From contig UQPI01000087.1 in NCBI GenBank assembly GCA_900542945.1, forward strand, positions 1-5,335: a stretch of DNA of 5,335 nucleotides, read 5' to 3'. The notes under the pieces are model-generated. The model was given only the letters and a program-made list of their open reading frames with translations, was not told where the DNA came from and did not search any database. Made by a program: the position numbers and the translations under genes. Origin of the DNA: an uncultured Collinsella sp. Its GTDB lineage: Bacteria > Actinomycetota > Coriobacteriia > Coriobacteriales > Coriobacteriaceae. Every line of letters begins with the position of its first letter. The first letter of the stretch is position 1. Of this stretch, positions 1 through 5,335 are shown piece by piece.

Positions 1-37
1 CCAGCGGCCCCGCTTCGTTTCGTCCCATTGCGCCCGG

Positions 38-2719
38 CTAGTCTTCGAGCAGGTCCTCGATAAAGCCGACGCGGTAGTTTTTGAAGATGACCTCGCCGCC
101 GTCTTGCGTGGCGTCCAGATCGACATCGCCCATGATGCCAAAGTCGTGGTCGCCATCCTCGTCGGCAAAGATCTGGTGCACGTGCCATACGTGCGCGGTC
201 TTCTCGTCGGACTCATCGATGGAAAACATCGCGGCGCTGCGGGCGTCTCCGTCGGTGAGGATTTCCTCGTGCTGCTCATGGTAGGCATCGAGCGCCTTTT
301 GCCAGCGAATCTCGCTCATGCCCCAGTCGTCGTCGAGTTCGCCCAGGTCGCGAACATGCTCGCGGGCGGCAAGGGTCACGCGGCGGAAGAGTGCGTTGCG
401 CACCAGCAGGGTGCAGCCACGGCGGTCTGCCACGACCTCGTCGATGCCCTGCGGCGGTGCGGCGTCGAGTGCTGCCGGGTTGCCGGCGTTCTCCCACTCG
501 TCCACCAGGCTCGAGTCGACCGAGCGCACCACAAAGCCGAGCCATGAGATAATGTCGCGCAGGAGCTCGTCGCGCTTCTCGATGGGCACGGTGCGGTCGA
601 GCGAACGGTAGGCCTCGGCTAGGTAGCGCAGCAGAATGCCCTCGGAGCGGGCGATGCCGAGCTTTTGGATATAGCCCTTAAAGTCGCTCGCGCTCTCCAG
701 CATGTCGCGCAGGACGCTCTTGGGCGAGAGCTGGTAGTCGTTGGCCCAAGGTACTTCCTGGCAGTACTTGTCGAAGGCGGCATCGAGCAAGTCCTCGAGC
801 GGCTTTTCGTAGGTGACATCCTGGATGCGCTCCAGGCGTTCCTCATATTCGACGCCGTCAGCCTTCATTTCGGCCATCGCGCGGTCGCGCGCGGCGCGCT
901 CCTGTGCGCGCAATACCTGCTTGGGATCCTCGAGCGTAGCCTCGACCATCGAGATGAGATCCATGGTATAGGTCTCACTCTCGGGGTCGAGTAGCTCCAG
1001 CGCGGCAAGCAAAAACGGCGAGAGCGGCTGGTCGAGCGCAAAGTCCTCGGGCAGGTCGACCGTCAGTGCATAGTCGATGTCTGGTGCGGCGTCAGTCGGG
1101 GCGTCGGGCGTGAGTGGCACCTCGGTGCGAACGACGACGCCGGAATCGATGAGCGTGGCGAAGATCTCGTCGGCACGAACCTCGAGCTTGGCTTTTTCCT
1201 CGGGGGTCTGCAGGCTTGTCTCGATGAGGTCGTGCACGCGGGCGCGGGCATCACCGCCCTGCTCGACCACGCTAATCACCATGGAGTGTGTGATGCGAAG
1301 GCGCGGCTTGAGCGTCTCGGGCTGCGTCTCGATCAGGCGCTCAAAGGTCTGCTTGTTCCAGGTGACAAAGCCCTCGGGGGCCTTCTTCTTTTTAATCTTG
1401 CGGAGCTTCTTGGGGTCGTCGCCCGCCTTGGCCATGAGCTTGGCGTTCTCGATCTCGTGCTCCGGGGCCTCGGCAATGACCATGCCCTCGGTATCGAAGC
1501 CCGAACGGCCGGCGCGACCGGCAATCTGATGGAACTCGCGGGCGCGCAGGCGACGCATCTTATAGCCGTCGAACTTGGTGAGCGCGGTGAGGACCACGGT
1601 GTGGATGGGCACGTTGATGCCGACGCCGAGTGTGTCGGTGCCGCAAATGACGGGTAGCAGGCCCTGCTGCGCCAAGCGTTCGACCAGTAGACGATAGCGC
1701 GGCAGCATACCGGCGTGGTGCACGCCGACGCCGCAGCCGAGCAAACGCTTGAGGATCTTGCCGAAGGCCGTCGAGAAGCTCGTGCCCTTGGCCGCCTCCT
1801 TGATGGCCTCGCGCTGCTCCTTGCTGGCAATGCCAAAGTTGGCGAGGGATTGCGCCGTCGCAAGTGCGGCATCCTGGCTAAAGTGCACGATGTAGAGCGG
1901 GGCCTCGCCGTGGCGCATCGCGAGCTCGACGGTGCCTTCGAGCGAGGTCGTCACGTAGTCGTAGCTCAACGGCACGGGGCGTGGGGCATCGACGACCAAG
2001 TCGCAGGTAGCGCCGGTGTGTTGCTCGAGCGAGGCGGCGATTGCGGTGACATCGCCGAGCGTGGCGCTCATGAGCATGAATTGCGTGTGAGGCAGGGTGA
2101 GCAGCGGCACCTGCCAGGCCCAACCGCGATCGGGGTCGGCAAAGTAGTGGAACTCGTCCATGGCGACGCAGCCAACATCGGCATCTTCGCCCTCGCGCAG
2201 CGCGTCGTTGGCAAGGATCTCTGCCGTGCAGCAGATGACGGGCGCCTTGGTATTGATATGCGTGTCGCCGGTGATCATACCGACGTTATCGCGGCCGAGC
2301 ACCTGCACAAGGTCGAAAAACTTCTCACTGACCAGAGCCTTGATAGGAGCCGTGTAGTAGCAGCGCTTGCCCTGCGCCATGCCCATAAAGAGCATGCCCA
2401 GCGCGACGAGCGATTTACCCGATCCGGTCGGTGTTCCCAAAATGACGTGATCGCCGGCAGCCAGGTCCATGAGGGCTTCTTCTTGGTGGTCCCACAGCTC
2501 AATGCCGCGGTCGCTCGTCCATTCAAAGAAACGTTCGAAGGCCTGATCGGGCGTGAGCCACGGTTCGGGCTCACTGCCATCCTCGGGCTCCCACCAGGTG
2601 GGGGAGAGCGCACCGAGCGAGCCAAACTCGGCTTCGGTTCCCGTGCCGCCCGAGAATGAGCTGGCGGCGCCGGCGCCGGAAACGGTGCTGGCGGAAGTAT
2701 CTGTCGTGGTCTGTGCCAT
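38..2719 (-). CDS. Ski2-like DExH-box helicase with C-terminal DUF3516-like region
   Basis: The product is an 893-residue superfamily 2 helicase, probably an ATP-dependent cytoplasmic RNA helicase of the Ski2-like class. Helicase motifs appear in order: a Q-like motif (LWDHQEEAL, 75-83), Walker A GTPTGSGKS (95-103), motif Ia TAPIKALVSEK (123-133), DEFH Walker B (188-191), SAT (218-220), a Ski2-type VHHAGMLPRYR (332-342), GTDTLGVGINVP (360-371) and QIAGRAGRSG (398-407). A basic linker (about 437-447) leads into a 450-residue, acidic, mostly helical C-terminal half that resembles the DUF3516 domain of actinobacterial helicases. The frame stays open upstream to an ATG at 2878. I chose the ATG at 2719 because it has a purine-rich GAGAGAAAG about 8 bases upstream and begins a typical low-complexity Ser/Thr/Gly/Ala leader, whereas the longer form would translate the inverted repeat and the putative promoter. 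The gene ends in TAG. Substrate and partners are unknown. The helicase call is very secure; the RNA preference is inferred from the family. Confidence 0.93.
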   Translation of the reverse strand: MAQTTTDTSASTVSGAGAASSFSGGTGTEAEFGSLGALSPTWWEPEDGSEPEPWLTPDQAFERFFEWTSDRGIELWDHQEEALMDLAAGDHVILGTPTGSGKSLVALGMLFMGMAQGKRCYYTAPIKALVSEKFFDLVQVLGRDNVGMITGDTHINTKAPVICCTAEILANDALREGEDADVGCVAMDEFHYFADPDRGWAWQVPLLTLPHTQFMLMSATLGDVTAIAASLEQHTGATCDLVVDAPRPVPLSYDYVTTSLEGTVELAMRHGEAPLYIVHFSQDAALATAQSLANFGIASKEQREAIKEAAKGTSFSTAFGKILKRLLGCGVGVHHAGMLPRYRLLVERLAQQGLLPVICGTDTLGVGINVPIHTVVLTALTKFDGYKMRRLRAREFHQIAGRAGRSGFDTEGMVIAEAPEHEIENAKLMAKAGDDPKKLRKIKKKKAPEGFVTWNKQTFERLIETQPETLKPRLRITHSMVISVVEQGGDARARVHDLIETSLQTPEEKAKLEVRADEIFATLIDSGVVVRTEVPLTPDAPTDAAPDIDYALTVDLPEDFALDQPLSPFLLAALELLDPESETYTMDLISMVEATLEDPKQVLRAQERAARDRAMAEMKADGVEYEERLERIQDVTYEKPLEDLLDAAFDKYCQEVPWANDYQLSPKSVLRDMLESASDFKGYIQKLGIARSEGILLRYLAEAYRSLDRTVPIEKRDELLRDIISWLGFVVRSVDSSLVDEWENAGNPAALDAAPPQGIDEVVADRRGCTLLVRNALFRRVTLAAREHVRDLGELDDDWGMSEIRWQKALDAYHEQHEEILTDGDARSAAMFSIDESDEKTAHVWHVHQIFADEDGDHDFGIMGDVDLDATQDGGEVIFKNYRVGFIEDLLED

Positions 2720-2753
2720 GTGGTTTGCTTTCTCTCGCGTTTGTCCGCCAACT

Positions 2754-2759
2754 ATTATG
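2754..2759 (-). promoter_or_regulatory. Possible -10 element of the helicase gene
   Basis: The minus strand reads CATAAT, a 5/6 match to TATAAT, about 35 bases upstream of the chosen helicase ATG. This would give a short leader holding the GAGAGAAAG ribosome binding site. The best -35 candidate, CTGGCA, lies 19 bases further upstream, which is a poor spacing in a very GC-rich stretch. The element therefore rests mainly on the -10 match. If real, it rules out the longer ORF starting at 2878. Confidence 0.35.
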
Positions 2760-2841
2760 GCGTAGCGGCGGCGCGGGGTGCCAGCGCGCGAGAAAATGCA
2801 GGAAATGGGCGTTCTGCCCAGCCGTTTGGTGCAGCTGCCAG

Positions 2842-2964
2842 CTAAGTGAGTAGACTTTTTGCAATATCGCGAGCACATGGCTTTTGTGCAAGGGCTCTAC
2901 CTGCGGTTTTAGTTTTCGTTATGCGGGTTGTGCGTGGCCATTGCGAAAAAGTCTACTCACTTAG
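2842..2964. repeat. Long near-perfect inverted repeat upstream of the helicase gene
   Basis: The left arm, CTAAGTGAGTAGACTTTTT (2842-2860), is matched exactly on the opposite strand by 2946-2964. Beyond it both arms continue with GCAAT (2861-2865 and 2940-2944), offset by one extra G at 2945, so about 24 bp pair with one bulge. The spacer is 74 bases. The arms are AT-rich against a GC-rich background. Each arm also holds a smaller dyad, AAGT-N6-ACTT, as expected for a dimeric protein site. The element fills the middle of the 310-base non-coding stretch 2720-3029, where I see no other gene. It could be a pair of opposed operators, the ends of a small mobile element, or a long RNA stem. No T-tract lies outside the arms, so a simple terminator is unlikely. 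No obvious target-site duplication flanks it. Confidence 0.8.
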
Positions 2965-3029
2965 GCTCGAGGGTCGTTCGTTGGCGCCTATTCGCGCTTG
3001 TTTGCCGACGTCGCGACCATCAGAAGCCC

Positions 3030-3869
3030 CTAGGACTCCTGCGGTAGGCGCTTCTTGCCCTTGCGGGCGCGGTTCTTAAAGTTCTCGACGGCTTCTTCCA
3101 TGCCCAGGGGTACATAGGTGAGCTCATCGAGGTTATCGGGCAGGTAGCAGGCAAGGCTTTGCTCCTGCGCTCGGCCTGCTACGAGTTGCTCTTCGGTAGG
3201 CTTCTCGCCGGGTGTGGCGCAAATGCCATAGACGGCGGCGCCCATCTCGCGCGTGCGGCACTCATACTCGGTCTCGGGATGCTCGGGATGGTCGCGGCGA
3301 ACGTCGTCACTTGTCCAAAGTGTGTCGTAGCCTGCCGCGGCAAACTGCCCCAGGGCGTAGTCGCGCAATGGCTTGCTGTCGGTTCGCAGTGTGACGGTGG
3401 CGCCGGCTGCAAAGAGCGGGCGGTAGAGCATCAAATGCTCGACATGGACGAGTCGTTTTTTGGCGTACTTGGCCTTGGGCTGCGGCGTGGGAAAGTTGAT
3501 GGTGATGGCATCGAGCTCGCCTGCGGCAAACAGCTGCGGCAGCGATGCAGCGCCTCGGGGCAGCACAAGCGCATTGGGCAGCTCCTGCTCGCAGATTTTC
3601 TGCGCGGCATAGGCGATGCAGATGGGCTCCTGGTCCATACCGATAAAGAGGGTGTTTGGCTCGCGGACTGCGCGCTCTACAAGGTACGTTCCCTTGCCAC
3701 AGCCAAGATCCAGGTGAAGGTGCTCGAAGAGCTTGCTGCCAACTGGCGCGCAGGCCTTGCGCCAATCTCCGGCATAGGCCTCGGGGTTCGTCTCAATCGC
3801 ATCGGCGTAGCGCTCCAGGCGCTCCTCGAGCACAAAGTTCTTAGGCGTGCGAACGTGGACGGCTCCCAT
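3030..3869 (-). CDS. trmB: tRNA (guanine-N7)-methyltransferase, divergent TrmB
   Basis: This 279-residue cytoplasmic protein belongs to the TrmB family, which uses S-adenosylmethionine to form m7G, usually at position 46 of the tRNA variable loop. The SAM-binding motif is LDLGCGKG (53-60), with the motif II acid in GMDQEP (77-82). NFPTPQPKAKYAKKRL (125-140) aligns with the TrmB signature normally reading N/F-F-x-DPWPKKRHxKRRL. LRTD (161-164) matches the late TD motif and TEYECR (200-205) matches the family's C-terminal TxYE motif. The signature is oddly degraded: the usual Asp is Thr128 and the usual Trp is Gln130, while the Lys/Arg-rich half remains. The family normally ends soon after TxYE; here about 60 further residues end in a basic tail (NRARKGKKRL). 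The ATG at 3869 is supported by AAGGAG about 6 bases upstream. The stop is TAG. Family membership is secure; m7G activity is less certain. Confidence 0.85.
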   Translation of the reverse strand: MGAVHVRTPKNFVLEERLERYADAIETNPEAYAGDWRKACAPVGSKLFEHLHLDLGCGKGTYLVERAVREPNTLFIGMDQEPICIAYAAQKICEQELPNALVLPRGAASLPQLFAAGELDAITINFPTPQPKAKYAKKRLVHVEHLMLYRPLFAAGATVTLRTDSKPLRDYALGQFAAAGYDTLWTSDDVRRDHPEHPETEYECRTREMGAAVYGICATPGEKPTEEQLVAGRAQEQSLACYLPDNLDELTYVPLGMEEAVENFKNRARKGKKRLPQES

Positions 3870-3891
3870 GAGGCTCCTTGGTCATAAGTAT

Positions 3892-3913
3892 GGAACGCAT
3901 AGCTACGCGTTCC
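3892..3913 (-). promoter_or_regulatory. Hairpin in the trmB 5' leader
   Basis: GGAACGC (3892-3898) and GCGTTCC (3907-3913) form a perfect 7-bp stem around an 8-base loop. The loop holds a TAGCTA palindrome, so the whole 22-base site is symmetric except for one pair. On the minus strand it ends about 22 bases before the trmB start, close to the AAGGAG, and no T-run follows, so it is not a terminator. A TTGACG resembling a -35 box (3913-3918) abuts it, but no good -10 lies at the right distance. It could be an operator or an mRNA structure affecting trmB translation. The symmetry is plain; the role is inferred. Confidence 0.4.
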
Positions 3914-3925
3914 GTCAATGGGTTG

Positions 3926-3948
3926 AAAAGGGCGGGCATAGCTTGCCC
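3926..3948 (-). terminator. Weak terminator-like hairpin after the Trm9-like gene
   Basis: On the minus strand GGGCA and TGCCC form a 5-bp GC-rich stem around a 5-base loop, followed by GCCC and then four T residues. It lies about 37 bases after the TAG of the Trm9-like methyltransferase gene. The stem is short and the T-tract is short and displaced, so it may only attenuate read-through into trmB or do nothing. Confidence 0.3.
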
Positions 3949-3984
3949 AAAAGATGCGATGCGGCTCGGCGGAGTTGTCGATGC

Positions 3985-4857
3985 CTACAGGCGCTTGAGA
4001 ATCACATAGCGGTTGAGATCGCCGCTGCGACCGTCGGCATGGAAGCGCTCAAGCTCGCGCACGGGGACCTCGCCGCTCTTGTAGAACGTACGGACGCCAC
4101 GCACCAGATCGGTGATCTGCTGATCGTCAAAGTGATGGCAATAGCGGTAGGCGTGGCGGTCGTTTTGCCAGCCAATGAGGTGGTCGCCGGCTTCAAACTG
4201 CGCGGAATCGTAACCCTCAAACGGTGGGGTGAGCTCGGCGCGGGCTTCGGCTCGAACGGCCTTGCGCGCCATGCGCTCGTCGTTCATAAACTCCCAAAAG
4301 CTGATGGCGATGATGCCGCCCGGGCGTGTCTGACGCACCAGGGCGTCGAGCACGCGTACGCGGTACTCGCATGACGGCACGTGGTGCATAAAGCCAAAAC
4401 AGACCGATATTTCGGCGAGCGGGGCGTCGAAAAGCACATCGGGTGTCTCGGCGGGGTTGAGCTTCATGAGGGCATCGAGCACATCGAGTTCCTGGAAGTG
4501 CAGGTTGGGAATGCGCAGCGCGTGGCCATGTGCATCGATGGCCAGGTCTTGGCACGAGTCGACGCCGTAGAACTCAAACGGGCAGCTGGCATCTGCCGAG
4601 GGGTTTGCGCCGTCGACGCCCTTGGCGGCAAGTGCGCCGCCGGCGGCAAAGTTCTCGAATCGCATATTGCCGCAGGCAAGATCGAAGACGCGGACGGGAT
4701 GCTCAATCGTGGCGACATCGAGCTGTTCGAGCGCGATGTCCATGGTGCGCACCCAGCCGGGCCACGGGGCCTGGCGCGTATCGGAGAAGGAGGCGGAGTG
4801 CTCGCGATAGAACGTGTTGTTGAGCTGGATGAGCGACGAGGCGAAATCGCGGTTCAC
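3985..4857 (-). CDS. Class I SAM-dependent methyltransferase, Trm9/ALKBH8-like
   Basis: This 290-residue soluble methyltransferase resembles Trm9 and the methyltransferase domain of ALKBH8, which methylate a carboxymethyl group on wobble uridine (mcm5U) in eukaryotic tRNA. Matches in order: N-terminal FYREHSASFSDTRQAPWP (16-33), like the family's Y-x(4)-A-x-F-s-x-TR-x-x-WP; SAM motif I VFDLACGNMRF (57-67); acidic loop YGVDS (97-101); motif IV AEISVCFGFMHHV (148-160); RPGGIIAISFWE (178-189); GDHLIGW (224-230) followed by YRYCHHF (237-243), like the family's VPW and RYYH elements; and a C-terminal NRYVILKRL. Compared with a minimal fold it has an insert at about 71-95. I chose the GTG at 4857 because AAGGGAG lies about 9 bases upstream. 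The upstream ATG at 4905 has no ribosome binding site, overlaps a possible -10 box, and adds 16 residues outside the family pattern. The methyltransferase fold is secure. The bacterial substrate is unknown; generic SAM methyltransferase is the fallback call. Confidence 0.82.
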   Translation of the reverse strand: MNRDFASSLIQLNNTFYREHSASFSDTRQAPWPGWVRTMDIALEQLDVATIEHPVRVFDLACGNMRFENFAAGGALAAKGVDGANPSADASCPFEFYGVDSCQDLAIDAHGHALRIPNLHFQELDVLDALMKLNPAETPDVLFDAPLAEISVCFGFMHHVPSCEYRVRVLDALVRQTRPGGIIAISFWEFMNDERMARKAVRAEARAELTPPFEGYDSAQFEAGDHLIGWQNDRHAYRYCHHFDDQQITDLVRGVRTFYKSGEVPVRELERFHADGRSGDLNRYVILKRL

Positions 4858-4903
4858 GGCGCGGAACTCCCTTCGTTGGCGGTGCGGAATAAACAGTACG
4901 ACC

Positions 4904-4933
4904 ATACTACCGTTAACGCCGCAACGGGGACAA
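4904..4933 (-). promoter_or_regulatory. Possible promoter of the Trm9-like methyltransferase gene
   Basis: On the minus strand TTGTCC (4928-4933) and TAGTAT (4904-4909) are each 4/6 matches to the -35 and -10 consensus, 18 bases apart. Transcription would start near 4897, about 40 bases before the chosen GTG. The -10 overlaps the alternative ATG at 4905, so if real it excludes that start. The match is only moderate. Confidence 0.3.
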
Positions 4934-5065
4934 CCAAGCTACGGGTCATTGCTTTGTTTGGACACATTTCCGCAGCTCATATGCACTCGCAACCGCCGGT
5001 TGTCAAAAATCTCACTAGAATAGGTGGCGTGCTTTTGGCGGTGGCGGATAGATTTTTAACTGTGC

Positions 5066-5075
5066 AAGGCGCCTT
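5066..5075. promoter_or_regulatory. Small palindrome upstream of the XRE regulator
   Basis: AAGGCGCCTT is a perfect 10-bp palindrome about 50 bases before the regulator's start codon, in the divergent region 4858-5124. XRE-type regulators often bind short dyads near their own promoter, so this is a candidate autoregulatory operator. A 10-bp palindrome is weak evidence on its own, and I could not find a convincing -35/-10 pair for the regulator. The rest of the divergent region shows no further gene. Confidence 0.2.
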
Positions 5076-5124
5076 AAGAACAAAAACGGTCCGGCGGCAC
5101 GGCTGGCATCACATAGGAGGAACC

Positions 5125-5335
5125 ATGAATGTAGAAACTGCGCAGCGGCTCGCCGACCTTCGCCGCAGCAAAGGCTTTAGTCAAGAAGGGCTGGCACGAA
5201 AGCTGGGACTGTCGCGCCAAGCGGTCAGCAAATGGGAGCGCGCGGAGAGCTCGCCCGATACCGAGAACCTGATTTCGCTCGCCAAGCTCTATGGTGTGAG
5301 TCTGGATGAGCTGCTCAATCCGAGCGATATCAGGT
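5125..5335 (+). CDS. XRE-family helix-turn-helix regulator (N-terminal part, runs off the window)
   Basis: Only the first 70 codons lie in the window. They encode a complete Cro/C1-type (HTH_3) DNA-binding domain at about residues 6-64: the first helix AQRLADLRRSKG, the turn region FSQEGLARKLGLS, the recognition helix SRQAVSKWE (30-38), and the closing LISLAKLYGVSLDELL (49-64). The start is well supported by AGGAGG 4 bases before the ATG at 5125. The RQAVSKWE pattern is common in regulators of Firmicutes and Actinobacteria that carry a membrane or sensory C-terminal region, but the frame is still open at the edge, so the effector part is unseen. It is divergent from the methyltransferase gene, with about 267 bases between the starts, so it could regulate its neighbour, itself, or genes to the right. 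Confidence 0.92.
   Translation, partial: MNVETAQRLADLRRSKGFSQEGLARKLGLSRQAVSKWERAESSPDTENLISLAKLYGVSLDELLNPSDIR

Noticed and set aside
1..28. Start of a further minus-strand gene at an ATG at 28, about 10 bases after the helicase stop
   Set aside because: Only nine codons are visible and no ribosome binding site precedes it, so it cannot be told from chance.
1715..2659. A 314-codon open frame on the plus strand
   Set aside because: It lies wholly antisense to the conserved helicase core, its composition is that of a reverse-strand shadow in GC-rich DNA, and it shows no recognisable domain or ribosome binding site.
2720..2878. An N-terminal extension of the helicase starting at an ATG at 2878
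   Set aside because: The extra 53 residues are Cys/Arg-rich and unlike the helicase, would translate the inverted-repeat arm and a possible -10 box, and the ATG at 2719 has a better ribosome binding site.
3022..3055. AGAAGC/GCTTCT pairing around the trmB stop codon as a terminator
   Set aside because: The stem is only six uninterrupted pairs with a long loop, overlaps coding sequence, and has no T-tract on the minus strand.
3159..3887. A 242-codon open frame on the plus strand
   Set aside because: It is antisense to trmB, whose motifs are clear, and no family is recognisable in the translation.
3847..4374. A 175-codon open frame on the plus strand across the trmB/methyltransferase gap
   Set aside because: Most of it is antisense to the Trm9-like gene, and the part in the gap runs through two hairpins with no recognisable protein motif.
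5000..5021. TTGTCA with TAGAAT as a promoter for the XRE regulator
   Set aside because: The two boxes are only 10 bases apart, and no acceptable -10 lies 16-18 bases from TTGTCA.

Overview
The window looks like chromosomal DNA from a high-GC actinobacterium, most likely a gut member of the Coriobacteriia (Collinsella or a relative). This is inferred from three things: the GC-rich but not extreme base composition, the Ski2-like helicase with a C-terminal region resembling the actinobacterial DUF3516 domain, and the style of the XRE-type regulator. No rRNA, tRNA, CRISPR array, transposase or phage gene was seen.

Three genes run leftward on the minus strand. In order of transcription they are: a class I SAM-dependent methyltransferase resembling the eukaryotic wobble-uridine methyltransferase Trm9/ALKBH8 (4857 to 3985); a divergent tRNA (guanine-N7)-methyltransferase, TrmB (3869 to 3030); and a large Ski2-like DExH helicase (2719 to 38). 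The gaps between them are 115 and 310 bases. Both are too wide for translational coupling, and each holds its own structure. A fourth gene, an XRE-family regulator, starts divergently at 5125 on the plus strand and runs off the right edge.

All three minus-strand products plausibly act on RNA: two are probable tRNA-modifying enzymes and one is a probable RNA helicase. They may form a loose tRNA/RNA-maintenance neighbourhood, though co-transcription is not shown.

Four points stand out. A near-perfect inverted repeat (19 bp uninterrupted arms, about 24 bp with one bulge, 74-base spacer) lies in the helicase upstream region. TrmB lacks the Asp and Trp of its usual DPW signature and has a basic C-terminal extension. 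The first methyltransferase matches Trm9/ALKBH8 at its N-terminal, central and C-terminal signatures. A perfect 7-bp hairpin sits just ahead of the trmB ribosome binding site. Nothing here is a clear new multi-gene system; the inverted repeat and the Trm9-like enzyme are the best leads.
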